A DNA stretch of 64,000 nt, taken from contig OY992836.1 of the NCBI GenBank assembly GCA_963921425.1, positions 21,865,889 to 21,929,888 on the forward strand. Direction: 5' to 3'. Below the pieces are notes generated by a model that was given only the letters and a program-made list of their open reading frames with translations, had not been told where the DNA came from and ran no database searches. Below are positions 35,477-46,413 of this stretch, piece by piece. Within the stretch, counting starts at the first letter, position 1. Each line of letters opens with the position of its first letter. The position numbers and the translations under genes are program-made. This stretch comes from Dryas octopetala (lineage: Eukaryota; Streptophyta; Magnoliopsida; Rosales; Rosaceae).

Positions 35477-36787
35477 TCAAGCAGGCGTAGATTTGATCTC
35501 GGCGGGCGACGTCCACACGATGTCCTTGAGCGCCGGTCTGAGCTCCTTGCTGCAGAACTGGTTATACTCCAAGGTATCCCCATTGTCCTTCTTGACCTCG
35601 ACCACCAAAAACGACGGCGTCACGGCGAATATCTCCGCCGCAATCGCCAACTTCCCCTTGCGGCCGCTCTCCTGCCCCTGCAGCCTGACCATGGAGTCGC
35701 TCTTCTTGACCCTGAACTTCCCAGCCCTCGCCACCTCCTCCAGTGTCGAAATCACGCTGCTCGCCGGCCTCGTCGTCGCGAATCTCAGCTCCTCCCTCTC
35801 CTCCCTCTTCTTCTCCTCGAACAACGGCGACAAATCGAACCCCTCCGACAACGAAATTATATGGAAAGCGTTCAGAGTCTCCGTCTGCTTCGAATTCGTC
35901 TTCTCGTAGCTCTCGTCGAATTCCTGCTCCTGTTTGGTCCTTACGCTCTTGGGTACTGATTTCTTGAACCAGGAGGAATCCATGATTTTAGAAGTGGTGA
36001 TTCTGGTGCTGGGGTTGGGATCGAGAAGCTTGGTGACGAGTCTTCGGGCCTCCGAGGAAAACCATGGCGGACATTTGAAGTCTCCCCTGTAAATCTTCCT
36101 ATACATGGCCACCAGATTGTCGTCTTGAAATGGCAGAAACCCAGCAAGAAGCACATAAAGAATTACCCCACAGGACCAAAGATCAGCCTTGGCTCCGTCG
36201 TAACCCTTCTTCCCAATCACCTCCGGAGCCACATAAGCCGGTGTACCACAGGTGGTGTGCAAAAGCCCATCTTGCTTCAAGTGCTCAGAGAAAGCACTCA
36301 GCCCGAAATCTGTCACCTTCAAATTGCCATCTTCGTCGAGAAGAAGGTTTTCGGGCTTCAGATCTCGGTGGTAGACTCCGCGGCTGTGGCAGAAATCGAT
36401 GGCTGAAATCAGCTGCTGGAAGTAAACTCTGGCCACGTCTTCTCTCAACCGACCTTTCGCAATCTTGGCGAAGAGCTCGCCGCCTCGGACCAGATCCATG
36501 GCGAAATAGATCTTCGACTTGCTGGCCATCACCTCGTGAAGCTCCACGATGTGGGGGTGCTTCACCATCCTCATCACCGAGATTTCCCTCTTGATCTGGT
36601 CCATCATCCCCACCCTTATCACCTTCTCTTTGCCGACCACCTTCATGGCCACGCTTTTGCCGCTCTTCAGGTTCCGGGCATGGTAGACCTTAGCGAACGT
36701 GCCGTGACCCAGAAGCCGGCCCAGCTCGTACTTGCCGTGGAGCAAGCTGGAAGAGCTGCCGCTGTCTCCGCCTTTTGGATTGGACAT
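35477..36787 (-). CDS. CIPK6: CBL-interacting protein kinase CIPK6 (SnRK3 family)
   Basis: Intronless, 436 aa, ending in [10 protein letters not shown]. The N-terminal kinase domain has the glycine loop (27-35), catalytic Lys49, HRDLKPEN (140-147), DFG (160-162) and an activation loop up to APE (187-189) with the HTTCGTPAY stretch targeted in this family. The NAF/FISL motif (N306 A307 F308, followed by [10 protein letters not shown]) is the CBL-binding autoinhibitory segment. The C-terminal region, with [15 protein letters not shown] and [10 protein letters not shown], is the phosphatase-interaction part. CIPK6 is activated by calcium-bound CBL proteins and is known in potassium-channel (AKT2) trafficking and salt and sugar responses. 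The close match to Arabidopsis CIPK6 over the whole length, including the [19 protein letters not shown] start, makes the subgroup call firm. Absence of introns fits the intron-poor CIPK clade. Confidence 0.97.
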   Translation of the reverse strand: MSNPKGGDSGSSSSLLHGKYELGRLLGHGTFAKVYHARNLKSGKSVAMKVVGKEKVIRVGMMDQIKREISVMRMVKHPHIVELHEVMASKSKIYFAMDLVRGGELFAKIAKGRLREDVARVYFQQLISAIDFCHSRGVYHRDLKPENLLLDEDGNLKVTDFGLSAFSEHLKQDGLLHTTCGTPAYVAPEVIGKKGYDGAKADLWSCGVILYVLLAGFLPFQDDNLVAMYRKIYRGDFKCPPWFSSEARRLVTKLLDPNPSTRITTSKIMDSSWFKKSVPKSVRTKQEQEFDESYEKTNSKQTETLNAFHIISLSEGFDLSPLFEEKKREEREELRFATTRPASSVISTLEEVARAGKFRVKKSDSMVRLQGQESGRKGKLAIAAEIFAVTPSFLVVEVKKDNGDTLEYNQFCSKELRPALKDIVWTSPAEIKSTPA

Positions 36788-37239
36788 TTGTACTTGATCG
36801 ACTAAAAATTAAAGGAAATTAAAGCTAAAAGCACTAGCTATGTGTTTGATTGATTTTCTGAGAGAGAAAAAAGGGGTGACAACGAAATGAATGAAGACAC
36901 AAATGGATCACCCGTCTTCAACGTGTTTGCGGTGGCAATTCCTGCCGCCGATGCAGCGCTTGGCATGCACACACAGCTCAGGCTTTGCTCCCGAAGCTCC
37001 TCTCATCTCTCTGCATTCCCTAAACACCCTCACCTTGCTAAAGATGATATACCCTTCAAATTTTGGGGTTGCAAAACAAAACCACCTCAGAACCTCAGCT
37101 CTTTTTTAGCTTCTATTGGATTTTCCCAATCTCTCTATTTTCTCTTTCGCTTTACTAGCCTCTCGTTATATACTACTCTTCTCTGTGAAATTACGGTTTT
37201 GACCCTCGCGTGACTGCCTTCATCAGACGGGATGTTGGG

Positions 37240-37302
37240 TACGTGTCCAAACTCGTATGCGTGTTATTGGTTTTGACGTCTTGGCCGGTTTGTGACACGT
37301 GT
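37240..37302. promoter_or_regulatory. ABRE/G-box-like motifs upstream of CIPK6
   Basis: TACGTGTC (37240-37247) and the palindrome ACACGTGT (37295-37302) lie 450-515 bp upstream of the CIPK6 start codon. ACGT-core motifs in pairs are the classic ABA-response arrangement bound by bZIP factors. Function is inferred from motif and position only. Confidence 0.4.
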
Positions 37303-37609
37303 GAGGTTTTGCTTGGGTTTCGGTCTTGGCTCTCTGGAGTAAGGGTGTGTTATTACGACTCTGTCCTTGGTGGAGGTTTTGCCACACTGGGTCGTTTTTC
37401 CTTCTGTGGGCCACACGTCTCTGTGATAAGCTTTTCCCCAATCTGTCTTTGGATCTGTGAATCGGTAAAGGTGATATAAGATAAGCACTAAATTAACTTC
37501 TGGGAGTTCCTGAGAAATTTCACTTTTATGGAAGGACAGTACTTGGTTGACCCTGCGGTACCCAAGGTCACCCCGTCTCTTAAATTTTAATTTGGACAAT
37601 GCTCGGTCG

Positions 37610-37880
37610 AAACTGTTTATTGTTTAGATAACATATTAAAAATTATTTTTATAAAAAAATTAAATTATTTAATAATTATTTAATTATATAACTGTTGTTA
37701 AATAAATAAAAAAAATTGATAATTTTTAATTAAAAAGTAATTTTTTAACTAAATCGTTGATTTTTTCTATTTAATCGACAATAATTATATAACCAAATAA
37801 TTTTTAATTGAGTTAATTGTTTACAAAAATAATTTATAATAAGTAATTTTAAAAATGAATAGTTCTAATTATGTGCCGAC
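37610..37880. mobile_element. AT-rich foldback element, copy 3
   Basis: The two halves are imperfect inverted repeats: left AAATTATTTAATAATTATTT against reversed right AAAAATTATTTGGTTATATA, with matching outer parts around AAAATTATTTTTATAAAA. It is related in sequence to copies 1 and 2. Ends are approximate. Confidence 0.5.
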
Positions 37881-38398
37881 ATTACCGAAATTGTAATTTT
37901 GAAAAATGAGATGACCCGAATACTGTTCTTTATGGAAAGCCTAAAATGTAATAAACTTATAAACCTGAACTGAAGAATGAGAGCGTGACAATAATATCCC
38001 CCAACACAATACAAATAATAATACGTTGGGTTGGGTTAGGAACTTAGAATGTATGTGAAAATGTATTCAAAATAAGGTGAAATGCATTTTGGACCTACCA
38101 ATGGGTAAGTGACACATGTCGCCTATAATTCAAGTGGGGCCTCGCGATTCGCACATTTGGCAGTTGGTGTAAGTGATGAGTCAGCTTTGAGAGGATGTGG
38201 ACCTCATGCATGCATGGTCTCATCATCTGATGGAAGGTAGGGTCCCTACCTAACCTTTCATTTTATGTATGGTAAATACTTCAATTCTAATTTTCATAAT
38301 TTAATACCCAATTCCTTCAAAATGGGGAAAAAAAAAAAAACGATTTTTATTTGGTGAAAGTAGTAGGACCACGAATTGATTATTTTGCACTTACATTT

Positions 38399-38410
38399 TT
38401 TTTTTGGCCA
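38399..38410 (-). mobile_element. Micro-insertion TGGCC-poly(A)
   Basis: A 12-nt insert, on the minus strand TGGCCAAAAAAA, lies between GCACTTACATTT at 38387-38398 and 38414-38425. The repeat extends to 15 bp with one mismatch, and its right copy begins at 38411. Confidence 0.7.
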
Positions 38411-40063
38411 TGTGCACTTACATTTCTTAATATAGAGAAACAACAAGATATGAATCCAGGTGCCAGATATAGATTCGTATTGAATTAATTTTAATATCAA
38501 TAGATTTTTTCTATAAAAAGAAAGAGAGGTAACTTATTATGTTTTATTTTTTACTGATATTATATACGTACAATGAGCTTCGTATTCTGTGGGTGAGAAA
38601 CGGGGCACACAATATATAATTTTTGAGGTTTTTTATATTATGTTGTAGGCACTATTATTATTTTTGGAGCATAGAGAGTGACAGCATTGGTTGCACATAT
38701 TGGATTATTGGTGATCACTTGTAGCCGCATTTCGAATGAACAGAAAACATAGAACCACTAGATTGAAATTTGGAAGGCTAAAATACAATAGAGCTTCTAG
38801 TGGATCTTGTCGCTTGTTTTTTTGTCTTGGACCAACAACTTGTATTTAAAAATTATTTTCTCAAAAATATCTTGGCTTGCTTTAGTAATATAGGGCACCA
38901 ATAGTTACCCTCTGCAGTGAGGCAAGAGATAAGTATGAATTATTTTCCACACATGATCGACTTGAGGCATAAAATTTGTTGGTACGTTCCAACTTCCAAC
39001 TCCAAAGTAATATTATTATAATATGGACCAACTATGAAGCACTAAAATTGGGCCGTCTCTCCAGACTCCAGAGTCAAGTCTGGAGTCTGAACCAAGATCG
39101 AAATTGCCAGGAACTGCAAATTGGGTTGCTGTGAGAGTGAGTCCGTGAGAGACTGAACCGGGTCCAGCCCATGCATCCCACCTTTTTCTATGGCGGCCAT
39201 GCTATGTGACACGTTTGGCACTCACAGTTTGAAACCACTCTCTATTAAATTAATCTTAATTAATTAATATGAATTTTGTCAAGCACGAATCATGAACTTA
39301 ATTCAGCACGTTATTAATGTTAATGATGATGCTGTTTACGCATATATGGTATTGACTATTGAGCAAGCAAACAGGAGAATTAAAAAATGGAAGAAAAGTA
39401 GTGTTGGGGTTTTTTCTGGTTTCCTAACCGTTGTGTTAAGTAGGGTGAGTGTCCCGCTCCAACAAAACAATGAAACATATATGTTTGTACGTGCAGCTGT
39501 GCTTGTTAATTCATGTCCTTTGGTTTAGCCAGTTGTTGACCCACACACCCTTCAATTTTTCTTCATTTTTGTTTTTATTTTTACTTTTAGAACATATGGA
39601 TCCAGTTCCGATCAATATTATTTCATTTGAAAATATTCTCAACAACCAGATTGATGAATGAAGTTATGAAGAAGCTTGCAGCCTTGGATATATATTATAT
39701 ATAAATAGCTAATTCAGGTTCCGTTAATTAAACTGGTAATTAAAGTAGAGATGAAAAAGCTTATTATTTGTCTCTTTTTAATTTAGAATTGGAAATCATA
39801 TTATATATTATAAGGTTCATACATACATATGTTATACGTAGGGTAGCAATAATAACCAATAATGCATATATCACATCGAATGTGTGGATCGAATTAAATC
39901 ACCCCTCTTCGCATGCATTAGGATTGTGCGATGATGCATAAAGTAGATGGACGACCAAGTTGTATGCATTAATAAAGATACGTGGTAGTGAAGCACTGAA
40001 GCTTATGGTGGACCAATTAAAATACCAAATCATATACCAATAATTAAGTATTATATATATACC

Positions 40064-40078
40064 TTGGCCAAAAAAAAA
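40064..40078 (+). mobile_element. Micro-insertion TTGGCC-poly(A) with 17-bp target duplication
   Basis: The 15-nt insert TTGGCCAAAAAAAAA sits between AGTATTATATATATACC at 40047-40063 and the same sequence with one change at 40079-40095. Confidence 0.8.
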
Positions 40079-40273
40079 AGTATTGTATATATACCATACA
40101 TAATACCATAAAAATATCAATCATCACAACGTACCATCGAGACATTCTCCATTTATATGTGGTAGACTGTCAATTAATGCAATTAAAACTCCTACGCATC
40201 ATGAATTCCTCGTGATGATCGATATATGTTAATATATAGCACTAAAGTCTACCATTTTACATCATTTCACATA

Positions 40274-40668
40274 GGGATTAATGTCATTTTGCTCCCCAGA
40301 CTATTACACATGTATCAGTTTGCTCCCCAAACTTCTAATTTGGAAAATTAAGGACCCTGATTTTTTCAATTTTTCCAATTAAGGTTATTCCGTCAATTTA
40401 TACATTTTTCATCTAAAATGTCGAGATGATCAAGTAAATTTTAGTAAGAAATAAAAGAGGAAAAATGATGCATGAGGAAAAAATGATAAGATCTAATTGG
40501 AAGGGACCATTTTGCCCTCAAAGATTTGGATAAAAAATGTGTAAATTGACAAAAGAACCTCAATTGGCAAAATTGAAAAAGTCAGAGTCCTTAATTTTCC
40601 AAATTAGAAGTCTGGGGAGCAAACTGATACAAGTGTAATAGTCGGGGGAGCAAGATGGTATTAATCCC
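40274..40668. mobile_element. 395-bp Mutator-like MITE, copy 2
   Basis: Same family, orientation and exact length as 10626-11020, with only scattered differences by eye. The 9-bp direct repeat TTTCACATA flanks it at 40265-40273 and 40669-40677. It differs from the duplication of copy 1, so the two are independent insertions rather than one duplicated segment. Confidence 0.93.
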
Positions 40669-40689
40669 TTTCACATATATATATATATA

Positions 40690-41064
40690 GAGAGCAGTTT
40701 TGCTCACCCCCTTTAACTCAGGTGTATTTCCAGTAACATCATCGGCACAATATATATTATTAGAAATAATTAACTTCTCTCTTCTCTTTTATTTAATTTA
40801 TTTCAAAAATTATTAGAAATAATTAAATAAAAGAGAAGAGAGAAATTAATGGGTAGTAAAAAAGTGAAAAAAAAGTTGAGTAATAAAAAATAAGGGTAAA
40901 AGTAGAAAAGAGCTGTCAAATTATTTTTCTCTCTCATCATTATAATATTAAAAATAATTAAATATAATATATTAACTCATGGTTAATTTTTTAAACACAT
41001 GGCAGTTTTTTAAATAAGAGGTGAGCATACACCTAAGTTAAAGGGGGTGAGCAAAACTGCTCTC
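40690..41064. mobile_element. 375-bp MITE with 37-bp inverted ends
   Basis: The left end GAGAGCAGTTTTGCTCACCC and the reversed right end are identical over about 29 bases, then differ by one base within GGTGTA. The interior is AT-rich with a smaller inverted repeat around AATAATTAA. No clear target duplication is visible because the left flank is a TA repeat. It lies 12 bp beyond the target duplication of the adjacent 395-bp MITE. Confidence 0.8.
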
Positions 41065-41078
41065 GTCATATATCAAGA

Positions 41079-41225
41079 ATGCTCTAAAATTAACTAATTA
41101 GTAAGTTAATACAAAATTAACTACTCTGTTGGGCCCACTGGCACTATATAATTTCAAAATTCGAATCGTTTATTTTTTAGGTTCTATTTCAAAGATCATT
41201 TTTGTAAAAAATCTTAAAAGATATA
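41079..41225. mobile_element. AT-rich foldback family fragment, copy 4
   Basis: AATGCTCTAAAATTAACTAA through GGTTCTATTTCAAAGATCAT matches the left arm of copy 2 (24588-24720) along about 140 bases. The second arm is missing, so this is a half element. It directly follows the 375-bp MITE, making a cluster of three elements. Confidence 0.65.
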
Positions 41226-44200
41226 CTTCAATAGAAGAAGTCTGTATGTATATATATAATATATAAGAATGATATTTGTTGCTATTTCTCCATCAAGCTA
41301 ATATAAAATTCACCTAGCTATCATATATTATAGATGAAAACTTTTGTGAGCAAGCCATCACGATCATCATCGATCATCATCTACATGTTGAATTAGGCTA
41401 AATTAGGGTCGCTTCTCATTTTCAGTTATCGATCTTAATTGGGTGTAAATATAGTCGCCATCTGTATCGAACAATATTAATTGATAGTAGGTGATGATCA
41501 TAATAACGTTCATAACTACGTGCGTACAATATTAATTGGTGAATTAATTGATAGTGCCGACCTATATATATCATGCATCAAGCGTACGTTACTTGTCCTA
41601 CAACAGTATTAATATTGTGTACAATATTCGTTAGTAATTAAATTCAGCTATTAATTTGTAAATGATTAATTATATATAGCGGGTTCTTCTTTCGTTTATA
41701 TATAGCTCGAAACATATATGTGAATGCTTCCCATTTTTCATTTTATTAATTTTAAAACAAATATACAAGTTTGTGCATGTTTTATGCATGGATCGACTTG
41801 ATCGAAGACTTAAAGCCTCTCAAGACTCTGGGAATTCAATATTATATTATTGTCTTGGGAATTCAATATGGTGACGAACAAGTTTAGTGTGTATATAAGC
41901 TGGATCATAACGTGCAATTAATGTGTCCATATCCAATACTAATTCATAATCTTCTTCCTGTAAGACAAATTTGAAATGTCTACCTCCTGCAATTAATAGT
42001 AAACCCTATATACGGTCCACAGACCAATCAAAAGTGACCAGGTTTACAAAAAACGTGCATCTCATAATTTCCTTAATGTATTTGATCACTGCGGTATTTC
42101 TATTATATAAGAAACTGCTGGGCATGCCTTTTGGACAAAGAAACTGCTGCATACATTCTAATTAAAAAGAATTGTGGATTTGCGTTTTAAAAAAAGAAAA
42201 ATCAAATGAGAAATGTACGTTAATCAGTTTCAAAAAAATAAAAATGAAAGATCAACAGCAGCAGTAGTGGCGTGGCGGACACTTAATTTTCATGACAGAG
42301 AGGCTTGATTTGAAGAAATTAATTGTAATTAAGTAGCTTAATTATTTGCATAATATGGTAAAAATTAAGTTACAGGTGTAATTTGTTTGGTCAATATTTG
42401 TGATGATGATGAATCTAGAAAGTGTATGGCCATTGCCCAGTTGAGTTGATTAGCCCACCTCGTGTTTGGTGGCCAATCCACAGTCCACAACCAGACAAAA
42501 TTTCATTTTCCACCCACATGCACTTTGACACTTTCAATTCCATTTCAATAATGTCTGGTTTCTTCCTTTCTTTCTTATTTCACTAAATTTATCTTCTCTT
42601 TTATCTTTTTAGAACAAAGAGCCATGCATTTCTTTTAATATTATAGTATGATTTGAGTGTAATTAATATCTAATTAATCATGTGTATGCGAATCAGCTAG
42701 CTAACAGCCTAACGAGTAAACACCAGCGATGAGAATAGAGAATTGAGATCGAGGTAATAGTTCGTTTTTTAAATAATCAAGAGATCAAACCGATTTTAAT
42801 TCATTTTAATTCCTATCAGCCACTTTGCGTGTTTGCCACCATGCATACATGCATGTGGTACTCGAAATTAATGTGTCTATATATTTTTGTGGTCTGCTGG
42901 ATTGGCAGAGACTGACCCAGGTGTAGGTGGATCATATATATATATATATATGAGTAAAACTTACCTGCCCCTGGGATGCCACCTGTGTGGTGTCACCAGG
43001 GAGAGAGAAAGAAGATATATGATATATAATATGCATATACTGTTTAACACTCAAGTCAGTAAGTCACAAGATGTGACAACCATAGTCGATCCATCGCCAA
43101 AGCATGAGCTCGATCGAGAAACCAAATTATTAAAACAAATTAACAATAAGACAAGTTTATTCAAATTATTGGTGCATAACTGCATACTATATGTATATAA
43201 ATTAAATATATTGATATTTAATTAATTAATTAATCTCAAATAGTCAAATCGCAGAAGTAGCAGCAGGACTGCAGGAGGATGCTAGATGTCTGCAGGTCCG
43301 TGATTGTTGCAGTTTCAAGGCTACGCTTTCTTAATTTTTAATCTGTACTTCTGGAAGGGATCGAATTAAGTCCACACATATTCAATCATAATTTAATTAT
43401 TTGTGATCAAATTAAGGTGTTTCACAATAAACCAATGAGAAGAATGAACCTTTTTTTTTTTTTTGGCCAAGAAGAGAAGAATGAACCTTATAATTATAGA
43501 GATCAGACAATACATTACTAATTAATTTTACACCACCAGTGGCCGTGTACGGAAGAGATTAAAATCTAAGTGAAATTATGAGTAGTATCGTCGTCCCAGC
43601 AAGCTCCAATCCAAGTTAGGTTGCATATTTATATAATTCGGCCTAATTAATCCGAGTATCATTTACAAAGCAGCTGAGTATAGCCAGTTTAAGGTCTTGG
43701 AGGGTTATAATAAATTTTAATTAATTCATCTGATCAAGATTCAATACCTTAATTAATTAGGCTAAACGATTATTTAACTCTAAGTCTGTAAGCGTGGCCC
43801 TCAGAGGGAAATAAGAGATTAAGATCCACATATTTGCGATTTTGGAAATAAGCGTGACCACATAGGCATTTGAATTTTGAAGCGAGTAATTGATCTCAAA
43901 CGTCCCCGTACACTATGTCTTTTGCATTTGACATATATATATATATATATTATTATATCTACCTCAACTAAAATAATATATAAATGTATACTAATCTGCA
44001 TATAATTGACATGCAGAATAAATATAATTATTGTCAGTTAATTGCCACCATATATAGTTAGAGGCTAGCTAGGCGGAATAAATATGATAATAATATAATT
44101 AGAATATATGAGATTAAGAAGGCGCGCATAACTAGTCTACCACCATAATTGACCGAACACTTGTCACAATCCCATTTTCATCCTTTTATTTTGTAATTAT

Positions 44201-45447
44201 ATATGAGATTACAAGGCATGAAGCAAGTGGTCCAATTGAAACAGGAGGGTCCATGTTCATGCATGTTTGATGAGGGGGCTACGTGACATGCATATATTAT
44301 TAAAGGTGAAAATGAAAGTGAAAGAAAGCTACAAAGGAATTAATTAACGTTTGATGAAAATGAAAATCAGTACTTGCATGGTGATAATTAACTGTGTTTG
44401 GCGAAGGAGGACAGTCACAACTCACAAGTCACAAAATTGTCATATATAGGGTCTTATCCTCATTGAGACATTGAGTCGCTGTTGAAGATAAGCTATCAAA
44501 ATTTGGCCACTCGATCAATAATGCAACTCGCAAACATGCAGATATATATGGTTGATGATAGAAACCTCGATCTACTTACAATCTCGATCAAATAATTCAA
44601 TTCTCACTCAAAGTTGATGATGAAGAAATTAAAAGTTGAAATTACACACACCACGTACCCAATGCATATTGATGCATACTCAATCACATGGCACAAGCTA
44701 GCTAAGTAGCTAGATGACAATTAATTAAGCATCTCAGGGCAGGGTGAATGTGATTGACTAGCTAATACTATTATACCAATAGTAAAGTAGTAACGACAAT
44801 ATCCCCAAGTGTCAACATCATTATCACTTGTTAATTACTTGCCACGTCTCTCAAATGTTTGATTTTGACTGGTACATGTACAGAGAGCATACCAAATTGG
44901 CATTAATTTGTCCAACCAATAATTTTCTAAAGTTATTTACATTTACATTTATCATTTTTTCACCTATATCTTATGAAATTTTAAAAATTAAACATATATT
45001 TTTTAAGATTTCAAAACTATTGTATATAACTCTCTGCAAGAGAAAATAATAAATAAACAAAAAAAAATTATTTATATTGAGGTTGGACCTTACACTTTAA
45101 ATAATTTTATTAAGCTATTTCAACCTTTAGTATGCTTTTTTATATATTTTTTTTATAATTTTTCGTCTCACTGTAGGCCCTATAGAAAGTTATGTATAAT
45201 AATTTTAAAATCTTAAAAGATATATGTGTAATTTTTAAAATTTTAAAAAATATATGTAAAAAGACAATAAATTTTAATGGGTGTAAATGTAAATTATTTA
45301 GTCTTCAAACTTGTTAGTTGTTACTTGTCGCAGCAAATTAGCATTTAATAGCCATTAAAAGCACTGATGACTCATGAGTCATGAGTCATGACATGAGCTA
45401 GAAGCCGGCCGGCCCAGGCCCAGCCCAAGGTTGAAATTTTGGTTCTA
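41226..45447. other. Intergenic DNA, no gene seen
   Basis: AT-rich sequence with many TA runs and TTAATTAATT words. A micro-insertion at 43451 is listed separately. No exon, microRNA-like hairpin or complete transposon was recognised; frames are short and without domains. Confidence 0.5.
43451..43473 (-). mobile_element. Micro-insertion TTCTTGGCC-poly(A) with 14-bp target duplication
   Basis: A 23-nt insert, on the minus strand TTCTTGGCC followed by fourteen A, lies between GAGAAGAATGAACC at 43437-43450 and 43474-43487. Confidence 0.8.
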
Positions 45448-45450
45448 TTA

Positions 45451-46410
45451 TGGTGTGTTTGGATGGAGAAAAAAAACTTGGAATTTAAACAAAACTCAGC
45501 ATTTAAGAAATTACATGCTCTAATTTCCTTGTTTGGGTCCATACATATAGAATTTTGTAAATTCTATGTGGAAAAAAACTTGGGATTTGAAGGCTATAAA
45601 TTTCAAGTTTAAATTCCACCTAAATTGGTGTCATTTTCAAAATTCCAATTTTTATAAAAATAAAAAAAAAGTCGTGTCTACCCATTACCTTGCCAATTAA
45701 TTACAATACCACCACCACTACCACTACCACCACCACCATCGTCACCACCACTGCCACCACCACCGCCATCTCCGCCGCCACCATCACCACCACAACCACC
45801 GACACCACCTTCGCCGCCACCACCACCTCTGCCACTACTACGACCGCCACCGCCGCCACCGTCACCATCACCACCACCGACACCACCACCACCACTACCA
45901 CTGCCGGCTGCCACCACCACCAACACCACCTCCGCCGCTACCACCGTAGCCGCCACTATTGCCACCACCGTCGCCGCCACCGTCACCACCACTGACACCG
46001 CCACCGCCACCACCACCACCAACACTGACACCGCCGCCGCCGCCTCCATCACCAATGCCTTCACCACCACCATCGCTGTTGTCGTCGCCACCACCATCAC
46101 CATCACCGCCAATGTCGTCGTTGCCACCACCTCTAATACCCCAATTTTTGCCACCACCATTTCTCCCACCGCTCATGGGCCATCACCCCTACTACCATCG
46201 TCAACTTACCACAAACATCATTTTTATTGTTGCCACTATCACCATCACTCTTTTATAAAACTATTATAAATTTCGTATTTAAATTTCATTATGATTACAT
46301 TTATCCAAACAAGAGAATTTACAAATTCTAGAATTTTAAATCACGTCATTTTTAATTTCGTCATTTGTGAATTCTTTAATAGTTTCAAATTACTTCATCC
46401 AAACGCACCA
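45451..46410. mobile_element. 960-bp Harbinger-type element carrying a trinucleotide tract
   Basis: The ends TGGTGTGTTTGGATG and, reversed, TGGTGCGTTTGGATG are flanked by TTA at 45448-45450 and 46411-46413, the PIF/Harbinger pattern. Subterminal segments such as GAATTTTGTAAATTCTA and its reversed partner on the other side also pair. Nearly half of the interior (45702-46170) is a CCN trinucleotide repeat. There is no transposase frame. Confidence 0.8.
45702..46170. repeat. Long (CCA/CCG)n imperfect trinucleotide tract
   Basis: About 470 bp of CCA, CCG, TCA and ACC triplets. It opens all three plus-strand frames in part (runs of Thr, Pro or His) and gives Gly/Val-rich frames on the minus strand. 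These are repeat artefacts and not genes. Confidence 0.9.
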
Positions 46411-46413
46411 TTA

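Larger units (their letters stand above)
36788..40264. other. CIPK6 upstream region and intergenic DNA
   Basis: The first 400-700 bases should contain the CIPK6 leader and promoter. Farther out lie an AT-rich foldback element (37610-37880) and micro-insertions at 38399 and 40064. No gene was recognised; frames near 36.9-37.6 kb have no domains. Confidence 0.5.

Noticed and set aside
35493-36805. Several plus-strand frames of 60-154 codons opposite CIPK6
   Set aside because: Antisense shadows of the kinase frame; no independent coding evidence.
45678-46258. Open frames of up to 163 codons rich in Gly/Val (minus) or Pro/Thr (plus)
   Set aside because: They are translations of the CCN trinucleotide tract inside a transposon. 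No start context, splice structure or domain supports a gene.
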